A stretch of DNA of 64,000 nt from Gemmatimonadota bacterium (GTDB taxonomy: Bacteria; Gemmatimonadota; Gemmatimonadetes; Gemmatimonadales; GWC2-71-9): contig JAJCZX010000034.1 of assembly GCA_029262195.1 (NCBI GenBank), positions 1 to 64,000 of the forward strand. Direction: 5' to 3'. Positions 8,815-18,592 of this stretch are shown piece by piece (the stretch's first letter is position 1; each line of letters starts with the position of its first letter). The notes below the pieces were generated by a model. It was not told the DNA's origin. It saw nothing but the letters and a program-made list of their open reading frames with translations, and searched no databases. A program made the translations under genes and the position numbers.

Positions 8815-9894
8815 CTACGTTTTGGCTCTCGCAAACAGGATTAGCCCTGCGGCTCCAAAAGCCATGTTTGGCGACCAGGCCGCGAGCGTTGGCGGCAGGA
8901 TTCCTCCGGCCCCGATGGCTTGAGATAGCTGAACCAATATCAGGAAAATAACGGTCGTGCCGAGCGAGACCCCTACCCCGAACGCTCCGGCGGCTCGAGG
9001 TGACGTGTTAGCGAGAGGGGCCCCGAAGAGTGCGATCACAATGCAGGTGAAAGGTATCGCCACCTTTAGTGCGTGTTGAACTTTGAGTTTCTTCACTTCT
9101 CCGCCGGAAAACTCCAGAGCCTGGATGTAGTCTCCAAGCTCCGCATAGCGCATCTCCCGCGGCGCTTTAGGTTCCTCCAGGAGGTCTTCAGGTGTTTGCG
9201 AAAGAGCGCGGTGAAAGGTGGAATCGAAAGTGAAGTTCGTTTCGTCCCGAAGTCCGGATACGATTCGGTATCTTCCTTGTTCTAACCGCCACCTCTCCAG
9301 AGAATCGTTGTACCAGCCCGAGGCCGCATTCAAAACCAGCGTGGGGTATTCCCGTCCGATCCCCTTTCTTTCCAGGACCAACTGTCTGGCGTAATCCTGA
9401 TCCACATCGAGGGCGCGAACAAGATAGACCCATCCCTGGTCAGCGCGATAGACAAAGTTGAACCGGGTGTTACGCGCGCGCTGTTGGACGTCGCCCAGGA
9501 GTTCGGCTTGTTTGCGAGTTGCTACCGGCGAGATCTCCCCCACAATCCAGGTGATGCCGGTGACGACAAGAGTGATGGCGAATACGGGGAGTAACGTCCT
9601 GTGGAAACTTCGGCCTGCCGCTTTTATCGCTATCAACTCCGAGTTACGGGCCAGGGCCCCGATGCTGAATACCGTAGCAAAAAGCACGGCAGCGGGGATT
9701 ACCTGAAATACTTTTTCCGGCAATCCCATGACGTGGCCCACGAGGATTTCAGATGTAGGAATACCCCTGTCGATCAAACGGGAAAGTTTGTCGGACAATT
9801 CGATGATGGTGACTACCAGCGGGAACCCGAGCGCCGTGAGTACGAAAATCTTCGTCCAGATGCGAAGCAGGTAACGGTCGAGGATTGAAAACAT
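8815..9894 (-). CDS. lptG: LPS export ABC transporter permease, LptG-type
   Basis: 359 residues from the ATG at 9894; the longer open frame to 10059 overlaps the preceding gene and has a non-membrane, Cys-rich N-terminus, so I reject it. The sequence begins MFSILDRYLLRIW, followed by a membrane segment and the EILVGHVMGLPEKVFQVIP loop typical of YjgP/YjgQ. A periplasmic jellyroll region spans about 110-260, and three membrane segments close the protein. LptF and LptG form the transmembrane dimer that, with LptB, extracts lipopolysaccharide from the inner membrane. The gene starts one base after the stop of the upstream permease gene, indicating translational coupling. lptB is not in the window. 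Confidence 0.85.
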   Translation of the reverse strand: MFSILDRYLLRIWTKIFVLTALGFPLVVTIIELSDKLSRLIDRGIPTSEILVGHVMGLPEKVFQVIPAAVLFATVFSIGALARNSELIAIKAAGRSFHRTLLPVFAITLVVTGITWIVGEISPVATRKQAELLGDVQQRARNTRFNFVYRADQGWVYLVRALDVDQDYARQLVLERKGIGREYPTLVLNAASGWYNDSLERWRLEQGRYRIVSGLRDETNFTFDSTFHRALSQTPEDLLEEPKAPREMRYAELGDYIQALEFSGGEVKKLKVQHALKVAIPFTCIVIALFGAPLANTSPRAAGAFGVGVSLGTTVIFLILVQLSQAIGAGGILPPTLAAWSPNMAFGAAGLILFARAKT

Positions 9895-9895
9895 T

Positions 9896-11383
9896 TCAGA
9901 TACCCATCGGTCGGCGAAACAAATTCCGGAATCTTCGAGTTTGGGCGAGCGGTCGAGCCGACCTTCGCATCCGGAACAACAGGATGGCTCCGACCAACAA
10001 GAACACGGCATTGGCAAGCCACATGGCGAACTGCGGTGGTACTGTGAGCCGGTCTCCAAGAGCTTCCCCGGCGATTAGACCTACGTAGTATATGCCAAAA
10101 ATTACGATGCTTACTCCAATCACAAGATCGACTCCGCCACGAGGAAACTTTAGAGCTATGGGGATACCCAGGATAACGAACACAATGCACGCGAAGGAAA
10201 GTGCATATTTCTTGTGCATCTCAATCATGTTTCGTGCAGCGCGGGTTCGAGCCTGCGTATTCCTGGTTTGGAGCGATCGAATTTCGTTGTGAGGGATCGA
10301 CGGAGTTTGACCCGACGCAAAAACTAGAGGGGGTACTTCGGCTGTAAAACGTGGGGTTCCTCTGGTCGGCGCAACGGTGTCTTGTGGTTCCTGGGCGTCG
10401 AGCCTGGTGGGGAGCAAGGTCCCGAGGAGCGGCTCAATGTTCGCACAATAACTTGTAATCTTCGACGTTTGCGCGATCGTATCGACTGGGAGGGTCCCGA
10501 GCCCGACCAGTTGCCTGAGCAGGTTGGTACGAGCCGCAACTAGCTGGCGGCCAGTGAGAATAGCTTCTTTTTCAGCCAGTCGAATGACATTTCCAAGTTC
10601 GCAAACGCCCATTTCGCGGTCGCCTCGGAAATTGTCGCTGATCGTTCTCCGGAGTTCGTTACCCACGTCGGCTACAAGTATCACGTTGGTTTCGAATTCG
10701 ATCTGTTCGAAAACTGAGGGATCAGCGCGGTCGACCTCTCGGACGACCCCGTCGTAAAGCTTCATGTAAAGGTCAACCTGGGTCGAGTCAAATGCCATCT
10801 CGCCGCTGTCAGCGTAAATAATCCGCTGCCGATCACTCCCGGTAATGTCCCAGATCGTCACATCTCGCAGACGCTGGGTCGAAGCATCGATGCGGGCTGA
10901 TCTGAGAAAAATCTTGTTGCGACGCACCTCGTTGATGACCTGCTCTCGGATAGCGAAGACCGGTTTTTTTCGGTCAATATCTGTCATCAACGTCCGCAGA
11001 CGGTGGTTGGTTCTTGGTACCAGTTGGTCACCCACCATGAAAGCCGCTGCAGCAACGAGGATCGAAGCACCCAGGATAGGGCGCATCATCTGGCCGATCG
11101 ATATTCCTGCGCTTCTCAGGGCTGTGATTTCCTGATCAGCAGCCAATTTCGAAAATGTGTACAATACGGTGACCAGAACGGCCATTGGGATGGTCATAGC
11201 CAGAAGGAAGGGGATGGTCAGAGCAAAAAACTCAACGATCACAGTCCAGTGGAGACCCTTACCGACCAGGCTCTCGAATCTTTTTGCCACCTGGTTTAGC
11301 AACAGCAAACTGGTGAGGGCCGTGAGCGTAAACGCGAACGGGGCCACATGGAGTTTTACCAGGTACCTCGGAAGGATCCTCAA
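9896..11383 (-). CDS. lptF: LPS export ABC transporter permease, LptF-type, with extra periplasmic insert
   Basis: 495 residues, clearly longer than the roughly 360 of typical LptF. The N-terminus MRILPRYLVKLHVAPF is followed by two membrane segments and the cytoplasmic coupling region ELTALRSAGIS-like (EITALRSAGISIG). A periplasmic beta region follows (about 130-240). The extra length is a Gln/Arg/Pro-rich stretch of about 120 residues (roughly 270-390) between the jellyroll and the last three membrane helices, which contain PIALKFPRGG. It is the first gene of the lptF-lptG pair and is divergent from sprA. The two genes together imply a lipopolysaccharide-bearing outer membrane. Confidence 0.83.
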   Translation of the reverse strand: MRILPRYLVKLHVAPFAFTLTALTSLLLLNQVAKRFESLVGKGLHWTVIVEFFALTIPFLLAMTIPMAVLVTVLYTFSKLAADQEITALRSAGISIGQMMRPILGASILVAAAAFMVGDQLVPRTNHRLRTLMTDIDRKKPVFAIREQVINEVRRNKIFLRSARIDASTQRLRDVTIWDITGSDRQRIIYADSGEMAFDSTQVDLYMKLYDGVVREVDRADPSVFEQIEFETNVILVADVGNELRRTISDNFRGDREMGVCELGNVIRLAEKEAILTGRQLVAARTNLLRQLVGLGTLPVDTIAQTSKITSYCANIEPLLGTLLPTRLDAQEPQDTVAPTRGTPRFTAEVPPLVFASGQTPSIPHNEIRSLQTRNTQARTRAARNMIEMHKKYALSFACIVFVILGIPIALKFPRGGVDLVIGVSIVIFGIYYVGLIAGEALGDRLTVPPQFAMWLANAVFLLVGAILLFRMRRSARPLAQTRRFRNLFRRPMGI

Positions 11384-11439
11384 GTGATAGCAGTTCCCGG
11401 GACCGAAAATGGTCCGATAGGTTATTATTCTGGCCGTTC

Positions 11440-14400
11440 TTGGCTTCTATAAACTACCCCTGTGAGCCCTGTTTGGTCTATCCGGAGCGCCTAAAAAAGC
11501 GATTATTAGGTGCCCTTGTCGGCTTTTTGCTGGTCGGGGCAACGTCGGCTAGCGCCCAGCAAGCTGATTCGGTGCCCGGCCCTGGCGTGATTTTCCGTTT
11601 TCCTTCGAACATCAGGTTTAATCCGGTTCCTGAACTGGAGCCAGGGGGCCGCTGGGGACCGCGTGCATCTCCAGTGGTTCTGGCTCGGAATTGGGCCACG
11701 TCGACCCGTACGTTTATTGCAGAGGCAAGGACGACAATTGCGAATTCTCGACTACTTGCCAACCTGGGCCAGTTTGGAACCGCTGGAGGAGGGAGTGATC
11801 GCAGAACGTTTACTATCGCTGCTCCTCCAACTGGCGCAGGGAGAAACAGGCAGACTCCGTTGGGGGTTGTTGGGGACGTTGCCGAGCTTGGCATCCAGAT
11901 GAGATCTCGCATCGAAATGCGTTTTGACCGCCTGAAGAACGAAAGGTGTACGGCTTTCGAGTTTTCCACAGTGTTCTCGGGCTGTGAGGCTGGTTTCCCG
12001 GCTCCCGCGCTTGATCAACAATTCCAGGGCGCTGCCGGGGGGATCGTGAGTCAGCGGGTGAACTTGAACGTTGACTTTGACACCGAACGTGAATTCGATG
12101 CCAACGATGATATTCGTGTCTGGTATCAAGGTCTCGACGACGAGATTCTCCGCCGGATCGAGGTCGGGAACGTGCGGTTCCAAACTCCGACTTCACGGTT
12201 CATCTCTTCGGGTGTAGGGGGCAATTCCTTCGGTTTCCAGGCTGAAGCGGAAGTCGGGCCTTTGAATTTTCGCACGATTCTGGCCCAACAAAAGGGGTCT
12301 TCAGTGCGAACCAGGACGTTTTCGGTTGGAGATGACGTAACACAGCCTGTCAGTCGTGAAATAAGGGATCTGGATTGGGAAGCTGGCCGGTTCTTCTCTG
12401 TGCTGGACCCCGACGATTTTCCTGGTTTTCCAGCCGTCGACCTTTTGGATCTTTCCGCGAGCAATATGGATCCTGAGTTCCGCTTGACGGGTGTCCGTAT
12501 TTATAGGCTTCAGGCGCTTTCGGCACAGGGAAACGGCAACACAGAAACGGGTGAAATTGAGGCAGTGGCTCTTCGCGACGATAGTGAGCAGCGAATCGGT
12601 CCATTCAGGTGGGAGCTGTTGGTTGAAGGCCGAGATTACTTCATCGATCCGACCCTCACATGGTTCGCGTTGGCGAATCGAGTTTCAGCACGAGATTTCC
12701 TTGCGGTTTCCTACACAAACGTGCTGGGTGATACTGTCGGGACGTTCCCATCGAATGGAGGCGGGACGGATACTCTGCGGCTGATACACGAGCCCGAGCG
12801 TGGCGCAGAGGTACCGACCTTTTTTCACGAGCTACGGAATTTTTACCGCGTTGGAGGAAGCGACGTTGATCGCTCCACGGTCGACCTTCGAGTTGTTGTC
12901 AACGAATCCGATCGCCCTCTGGACGGTCAGGGAACCTATTTGTCTCGATTACGGATGGCCCAGGCGAACGACGAAAGTACGTTCGACAATATTAACCGGG
13001 TTTTCCCTCGTCTCCGAGACCCTAACGAGGGCGCTCCAATCACCGATGTATTCCTCGTTTATCCGCACCTCACTCCATTTGCGGATTCGACGTCGTTCGA
13101 AGAGCAGGAACGGAACGATTCCCTTTATTTAACCCCGACGTATTTGAGGGAAACGCAGGGGCCTCCCAGCACTCTGAGCATGCTGTTGGATTTCGATTCA
13201 AGGGGTGGAGGAAACAGATCCAACCTCGAGTTGGGTGCGTTCGGGATCCAACCGGGATCTGAGAAGATTTCGGTTGGAAACTCGCGCCTGGTCAGGGATG
13301 TGGATTATGAAATCGACTATGACGAAGGGGTGGTCACGTTCCGGAATCCCGATGCTCTTTTTCCGGGACCCTCCCAGGTACGGATCGATTTTGAGGAGGA
13401 TCAACGATTTGATGCCGACGCCAAGTCATTGATAGGATTCGCGGCGACGTACGATCTTGGTTCTGTCGGGAGTATCAATGCCATCGGTTTGAACCAAAGC
13501 GAACGCACCCAATTGTTGCGGCCGCGATTGGGCTTTGAGCCGCAGTCTTCTTTCGTGGGGGGGCTTGGTGCCTCGTTGGATTTTCGGTTAGACGGTCTTA
13601 CGAGGGCGCTTGACCGGCTTTCTATCTTCGAGACTCAGGCTCCGTCTCGCATCACGTTCAACGGTGAGCTGGCGATGTCGCGGCCGAATCCCAATCGAGG
13701 TGGGGTGGCGTTTGTCGAAGATTTCGAGGGCACGGGTGGCTCCAGTTTTTCTATCTTCCTCAACGAAAACCTTTTCCAGGTTGGCAGTCGCCCTTCGAGG
13801 GGTGATGGAATCGCGCCGCAGTACCTCAATGGTGGCGGTTTCACCGATATCGATGCGGTTCCTCTTCTCTGGCAAAATTTGACGCAAATTGGGTTTGACG
13901 CGCTTAGCTTTTCTCCCAGCGATATCGACTCAACAATTGTCACTGTGGGGGCAGCCCGCGAATCTGAGACTGTGCTCTGGATGACCCTGAAGCCCGACAC
14001 TGTTGGAGGCGCGGGAGACCCCATTACGGGCGAGCCCAGATGGTTTCGCGACCACACGCCGGGTCCCAGGTGGAGGAGCATTACTCAACCACTGGGTGGA
14101 TCCGGTTTGGGAATCGATATGTCTCGAGCTGAGTTCCTGGAGTTCTGGGTTCTGGAAAATGCGGAGCGCAGTGCCAAAGCCAGTGAAGCAATCCTGGTGT
14201 TTGACCTCGGTACCAATTTTGAGGACGCCGTGGCCCCGGCGCCGACTAGTTTTCGGGTTGTAGACGGCGATACCGTTTTTTCCGGGCTTCAGTTTTTGGG
14301 CACAGGAAGTCTCGACACTGAGCGGGATCAGATAACGAATACGTTTAACGCAGCTGTAGACGATGTTGGTATTCACGAAGATTTTCTCGCCACGATCACC

Positions 14401-17400
14401 AATGCCACCTCCGGCGAAGAAGTAACCGGTCTCGTTTTGTGCGAGACACCTCTGGCCGTGGGCATACCGGTTTTTCCTCGCGGCGACCTGGGGGTCGGGT
14501 GCTCCAGGGGCAACGGTTTAGAAGATACTGAGGATCTTGACGGAGACAATCGGCTCGATATCCTCGTTGGCCGTTCCCGAGAGAATCTTTTCCGTTATGT
14601 CTTTCCGATTGGCAGCGACCAACACTTTGTCCGGGAGGGCGGTTCGATCGACGATTCTCAGGGTCGTCCCCTGGTGTGGAGGCTGTATCGTATCCCGCTG
14701 AGGGCCGATTCGATACAGGTAGGCAGTCCAAACATACGCCAGATTCAATCGATGCGGATGACCATGGTGGTACCCGACCGAGGGCCTCAAGAGGAAGAGC
14801 TGTTTATTGCCCTCGCGCGAATGCAGTTTGTTGGAGCTCCCTGGATTAAACGAACTGGTTCGCCCATCGCAGATATCCATGGGCTGGATCCGTTACCGCA
14901 CGGAGAAGTCATTGCGTCGATTGTTACTACGGAGAATGCTGGAGATCTTGGATACCAACCTCCGCCCGGGGTTTTCAACTCAGCCGCTCTCGCGGGGGCA
15001 GCGTTAGAGTTTGGTAGCCAACAAATAAACGAAACCTCGCTTCGATTGCTCGCAACGGATCTACGTCTGAATGAACGCGCGGAGGCCTTTGAGCGTTTTG
15101 TCGACAACACGAACAAGAGCTTCCTCAAGTACAATGTGCTCAGGGTCTGGGCCCGAGGCAGGGGGCCAGGGTGGGCGGAAGGAGATTTAGAGTTCTTTAT
15201 CAAGGCGGGTCGCGACGAGGATAATTTTTACCTGTACCGTACGCCTGCAAGAACCGATACCTGGGAGCCGGAAGTTGTTGTCGACCTGAACAAATGGTTA
15301 GAGTTGCGGGCGGTAATAGAGAGCCGTTGGTTGAGGGGGGAAGACCCATCCGGTGCGGCCGAGTGCGGTGGAAGCGCCACGGCGTTCGTGGCATGTGATG
15401 GACCTTATCTGGTGCATGTACAAAATCCGGGAGTCGCTCCGCCGAACCTGGCCCGGGTGTCTGAGGTCGCGGTTGGCATGCTACGCGTTGCGGAAACTGT
15501 CGCTATTCCAGAAGCTGAGCTTTGGGTCGATGATATTCGCCTGGACGAGGTGGTGGATACGCCGGGATATGCGGCTGCCTTTGATGCTCGGTTTGCAGCA
15601 GCCGACATTGGTGATGTGACCTGGTCGCTAAGTCAGCGTGATGATCAGTTCCGTCAATTGAGTCAGGATCCGACTTACATTGGTGATCGCGTTTCGTCTA
15701 TCGCCACTTCTTTAAGGGTGGACAAGTTTTTGCCCCGTTCATGGGGTCTGAACATTCCGCTTACCACTAATTTCGTCAACTCCTCGTCTGATCCCTTCTA
15801 TCTCAACAGGTCCGATATCCTTGCTGACGGTATTGAGGGTTTGCGAGTGACCGAAAGCCAGAGTCGATTCTATCAGATATCGATCCGGCGCGAGCGCCGC
15901 GGGGAAACGTTTCTTGCCCGGAATTTCGTTGATCCGATCAGTGTGTTTGCGCAGGTCCAAAATGCTCAATCAACCCAGTCGTTGGCCGAGGCCGAAACGA
16001 ACAACCGGCAAGCGACAGTTCGATATAACCGGACACCAGAAGCTACGACTGTGGCTGCGTTGCCAGGCTTTCTTCGAAGTCTAGTCAGCTCTCTGCCTGG
16101 CTTTATTCGAAACAGTGATTTGGGAAAAGGGTTGTTGCAATCCCGACTCCGGCTAAATCCTGTCCAGTATAGTGTGGCTTCGACCATGGTGGATAACCGC
16201 AGCTTACGCCGAAATTTTAGGGTGCCGGTCGCCCTCGCTGAAGACTCGACGGATCCGGGCTTTCGAAGCATCGTAAAGACCTGGTTGAACCAGGCTTCGG
16301 TAAATCTGAGACCGTTCAACACCACAGAGTTATCGGTAACCCAGTCTAGTATGCGAGATCTCCAGGACTACGGCGACTCGACAACGATCGGTCGCTTGCT
16401 TGATGGCGAAAAGCGGTCCTTCTTTGGTCGCAACGCCGGCTTCCAACGGTCTAACGTTTTGACTACGCAATTGAATGTTCAACCCGTCATCGCCGCGTGG
16501 GTTAACCCGAGGGTTACGATTAACAGCACGTACAATTTCAACAGAAACCCAAATATCAGAAATCCCGTTCGGGAGAACGGGGACTCTACCGGGGCTTTTC
16601 GACTTCCGGAAAGTGTTTCCAATTCACGCCGACAACAGTTTTCGACAACAGTAGACGTTCCCGCCCTCGCCAGAGGGATACTGGGGGATTCGAGCTTCGT
16701 GGCTTCGATGGTTCGAGGGATCAATGTTGCCAATTTGTCATATTTGGTGCAACGTCGTTCGGCGTTCGATCGTTTCCCGGCCGACGCTACGGCACGTTAT
16801 CGCCTCGGGCTGGGTGGGTTGGACGAGTTTCTGCAGCAGGGGAGTGTCCTGGCCACGTCGGCCGCAGAAACAAAAGAGTGGTCTGCCGCTGCCGGTTCTC
16901 AGTTACCCCTGGGAGCCCGCGGAGATGTCACTTATCGCGAGGGCAACACACGCACTTTCTCGCTTCGAGGAGACGAGCATTCGGAGGTTGTTGAGAGGAC
17001 GGTTGATTGGCCTGATGTGAATGTTAGCCTAACGCATAGTCCGGGGTCCGTTATTCGACATGCCATCACCAATATTTCGCTAATCAGTATGTACCGAAAA
17101 TCGGAAACGGAAAGATCTCTGCCGCTCTCGGGGCAAGCTCCGTTAGACAGTACGGTGACGTCAAATCAGACCACTGAACGAACGACCTTTTCCCAAACAT
17201 TGACGCTAACCTGGTCGCCGGGCATCACGACAACCGGGCGTTTCTCGCACTCCCTTTCAAACGCAGTTGCATCCGGCAGTCTTACTCGTGGTGTTCAGGA
17301 CAGTTGGTCGGCAGGTATTTCGTTTAACCTTCGCCCACCTCGCTCGCTAATCCGTCTCAACAGTCCGTTAATAACTCGGATTGATTATTCCTCGTTTGTC

Positions 17401-17628
17401 TCGGACATATGTTTGCTGAGAACGGATCAGGATGAATGTTCCACGATATCAGACAACTCGAGGAAACTTCTGAGTGTTACGATGGACACCGGATTTTCCC
17501 CGACGGTTAGAGGAGGGGCGTCATTTGATTACTCAATTACCGAACAGCAGACGATCTCGTCCAAGTTGTCACAAATAACATTTACGATCTTTGCTGAAAT
17601 TAACTTTATTGCAGGTCAGTTACGATGA
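11440..17628 (+). CDS. sprA: SprA/Sov-like giant outer-membrane translocon protein
   Basis: 2062 residues with a TTG start at 11440; a second TTG at 11473 is equally possible and would place the basic KKR right before the signal hydrophobic core (LLGALVGFLLVGATSASAQ). The predicted signal-peptide cut again leaves Gln first. The protein matches the SprA family: N-terminal beta-rich region with RWGPRASP, GVAFVEDFEGTGGSS near residue 750, an FDEGVVTF-type strand series, a conserved block around 1215-1300 (LNERAEAFERFVDN, YNVLRVWARG), and many long C-terminal beta-strands. In Bacteroidota, SprA/Sov is the 36-strand barrel of the type IX secretion translocon. It is slightly shorter than typical SprA. 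The next gene overlaps by ATGA. Confidence 0.85.
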   Translation: MASINYPCEPCLVYPERLKKRLLGALVGFLLVGATSASAQQADSVPGPGVIFRFPSNIRFNPVPELEPGGRWGPRASPVVLARNWATSTRTFIAEARTTIANSRLLANLGQFGTAGGGSDRRTFTIAAPPTGAGRNRQTPLGVVGDVAELGIQMRSRIEMRFDRLKNERCTAFEFSTVFSGCEAGFPAPALDQQFQGAAGGIVSQRVNLNVDFDTEREFDANDDIRVWYQGLDDEILRRIEVGNVRFQTPTSRFISSGVGGNSFGFQAEAEVGPLNFRTILAQQKGSSVRTRTFSVGDDVTQPVSREIRDLDWEAGRFFSVLDPDDFPGFPAVDLLDLSASNMDPEFRLTGVRIYRLQALSAQGNGNTETGEIEAVALRDDSEQRIGPFRWELLVEGRDYFIDPTLTWFALANRVSARDFLAVSYTNVLGDTVGTFPSNGGGTDTLRLIHEPERGAEVPTFFHELRNFYRVGGSDVDRSTVDLRVVVNESDRPLDGQGTYLSRLRMAQANDESTFDNINRVFPRLRDPNEGAPITDVFLVYPHLTPFADSTSFEEQERNDSLYLTPTYLRETQGPPSTLSMLLDFDSRGGGNRSNLELGAFGIQPGSEKISVGNSRLVRDVDYEIDYDEGVVTFRNPDALFPGPSQVRIDFEEDQRFDADAKSLIGFAATYDLGSVGSINAIGLNQSERTQLLRPRLGFEPQSSFVGGLGASLDFRLDGLTRALDRLSIFETQAPSRITFNGELAMSRPNPNRGGVAFVEDFEGTGGSSFSIFLNENLFQVGSRPSRGDGIAPQYLNGGGFTDIDAVPLLWQNLTQIGFDALSFSPSDIDSTIVTVGAARESETVLWMTLKPDTVGGAGDPITGEPRWFRDHTPGPRWRSITQPLGGSGLGIDMSRAEFLEFWVLENAERSAKASEAILVFDLGTNFEDAVAPAPTSFRVVDGDTVFSGLQFLGTGSLDTERDQITNTFNAAVDDVGIHEDFLATITNATSGEEVTGLVLCETPLAVGIPVFPRGDLGVGCSRGNGLEDTEDLDGDNRLDILVGRSRENLFRYVFPIGSDQHFVREGGSIDDSQGRPLVWRLYRIPLRADSIQVGSPNIRQIQSMRMTMVVPDRGPQEEELFIALARMQFVGAPWIKRTGSPIADIHGLDPLPHGEVIASIVTTENAGDLGYQPPPGVFNSAALAGAALEFGSQQINETSLRLLATDLRLNERAEAFERFVDNTNKSFLKYNVLRVWARGRGPGWAEGDLEFFIKAGRDEDNFYLYRTPARTDTWEPEVVVDLNKWLELRAVIESRWLRGEDPSGAAECGGSATAFVACDGPYLVHVQNPGVAPPNLARVSEVAVGMLRVAETVAIPEAELWVDDIRLDEVVDTPGYAAAFDARFAAADIGDVTWSLSQRDDQFRQLSQDPTYIGDRVSSIATSLRVDKFLPRSWGLNIPLTTNFVNSSSDPFYLNRSDILADGIEGLRVTESQSRFYQISIRRERRGETFLARNFVDPISVFAQVQNAQSTQSLAEAETNNRQATVRYNRTPEATTVAALPGFLRSLVSSLPGFIRNSDLGKGLLQSRLRLNPVQYSVASTMVDNRSLRRNFRVPVALAEDSTDPGFRSIVKTWLNQASVNLRPFNTTELSVTQSSMRDLQDYGDSTTIGRLLDGEKRSFFGRNAGFQRSNVLTTQLNVQPVIAAWVNPRVTINSTYNFNRNPNIRNPVRENGDSTGAFRLPESVSNSRRQQFSTTVDVPALARGILGDSSFVASMVRGINVANLSYLVQRRSAFDRFPADATARYRLGLGGLDEFLQQGSVLATSAAETKEWSAAAGSQLPLGARGDVTYREGNTRTFSLRGDEHSEVVERTVDWPDVNVSLTHSPGSVIRHAITNISLISMYRKSETERSLPLSGQAPLDSTVTSNQTTERTTFSQTLTLTWSPGITTTGRFSHSLSNAVASGSLTRGVQDSWSAGISFNLRPPRSLIRLNSPLITRIDYSSFVSDICLLRTDQDECSTISDNSRKLLSVTMDTGFSPTVRGGASFDYSITEQQTISSKLSQITFTIFAEINFIAGQLR

Positions 17629-18515
17629 AAAATTTTACATGGTTGCTTGGTTTGGTCACAGTTGCCTGCGGAGCTTCGGGCCCGGAGTTCCAGGAATTCG
17701 AGGGCGATGTGGCATATACGTACGTGGAACAACAGGTCGCGTTTGGTCCCCGAGTTCCTAATACAACCGGGCACGTCGCGGCGGGTGACTGGATCATTGA
17801 GCGGCTCAGAGCAACAGCCGATTCCGTTGAGACTCAGGAGTGGGTGCACGTTACCCTCGAAGGTGACAGCCTTCGAATGAGAAATATCATAGGTCGATTC
17901 CGCCCGGACGTGCCGAGCAGGATTCTCTACGTGGCTCACTGGGATACCCGCCCGAAGGCGGACAAAAGTCAAAATCTCGCTCAGCAGCAGATGCCCGTGC
18001 CGGGAGCGAACGATGGAGGTTCCGGTGTTGCGGTGTTGCTTGGCGTGGCGGACGCCTTGCGGGCCAACCCCTCCAATTTCGGAGTCGATCTGTTATTCGT
18101 TGACGGTGAGGATTACGGGGTCTTTGCCGAGGAGTCCGACGTTTTGATCGGATCGAAGTACTTCGCCGCCAACCTGCCGGAGGGCTATGCACCACTCTTT
18201 GGGGTTGTCTGGGATATGGTCGGCGACTTCAACCAGCGGTTTGAGAAAGAAGCCAATTCCGTCAATGGTGCTCCTGAGGTTGTGACCCGCGTTTGGGCCC
18301 GCGCCGACGACATTGGCTACGGTCGTGTTTTCCGCAACTCATTTGGGTTGGAGATTACTGACGACCACGTACCCCTTCTCGAGGCCGGCCTCAGGGTGAT
18401 TGATGTGATTGACCTAGACTATCCTCACTGGCACACGACCGAAGACACTGTCGACAAGGTCTCCGCAGAAAGTCTTCAGGTGGTTGGGGATGTAGCCATG
18501 GCACTGCTGAGGTAG
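17625..18515 (+). CDS. M28-fold zinc enzyme, probable glutaminyl-peptide cyclotransferase
   Basis: 296 residues. The start ATG overlaps the sprA stop as ATGA, so translation is coupled. The N-terminus is a hydrophobic export signal with a Cys (LVTVAC), possibly lipidated although the lipobox is imperfect. The M28 metal ligands are present: AHWDTRP (H105, D107), GANDGGSG (D130), FVDGEDYG and a late YPHWHTTEDT. The E-D-Y-G ending of the third motif resembles bacterial type II glutaminyl cyclases rather than the EE pair of aminopeptidases. Such enzymes turn N-terminal Gln of exported proteins into pyroglutamate. Coupling to sprA and Gln at the mature start of SprA and the TonB receptor support this. 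An M28 aminopeptidase is the alternative. Confidence 0.7.
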   Translation: MKNFTWLLGLVTVACGASGPEFQEFEGDVAYTYVEQQVAFGPRVPNTTGHVAAGDWIIERLRATADSVETQEWVHVTLEGDSLRMRNIIGRFRPDVPSRILYVAHWDTRPKADKSQNLAQQQMPVPGANDGGSGVAVLLGVADALRANPSNFGVDLLFVDGEDYGVFAEESDVLIGSKYFAANLPEGYAPLFGVVWDMVGDFNQRFEKEANSVNGAPEVVTRVWARADDIGYGRVFRNSFGLEITDDHVPLLEAGLRVIDVIDLDYPHWHTTEDTVDKVSAESLQVVGDVAMALLR

Positions 18516-18592
18516 CGTCCTCGCGCACGAAAACCGTTGGTCGCTGCGAGTAATTGGTTGTCGGATTTCCGTGGCGTTGGTCAGTCTTCAAG

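Noticed and set aside
9895..10059. Upstream extension of lptG by 55 codons
   Set aside because: It overlaps lptF, is Cys/Ser-rich and would put a non-membrane tail before the typical LptG opening.
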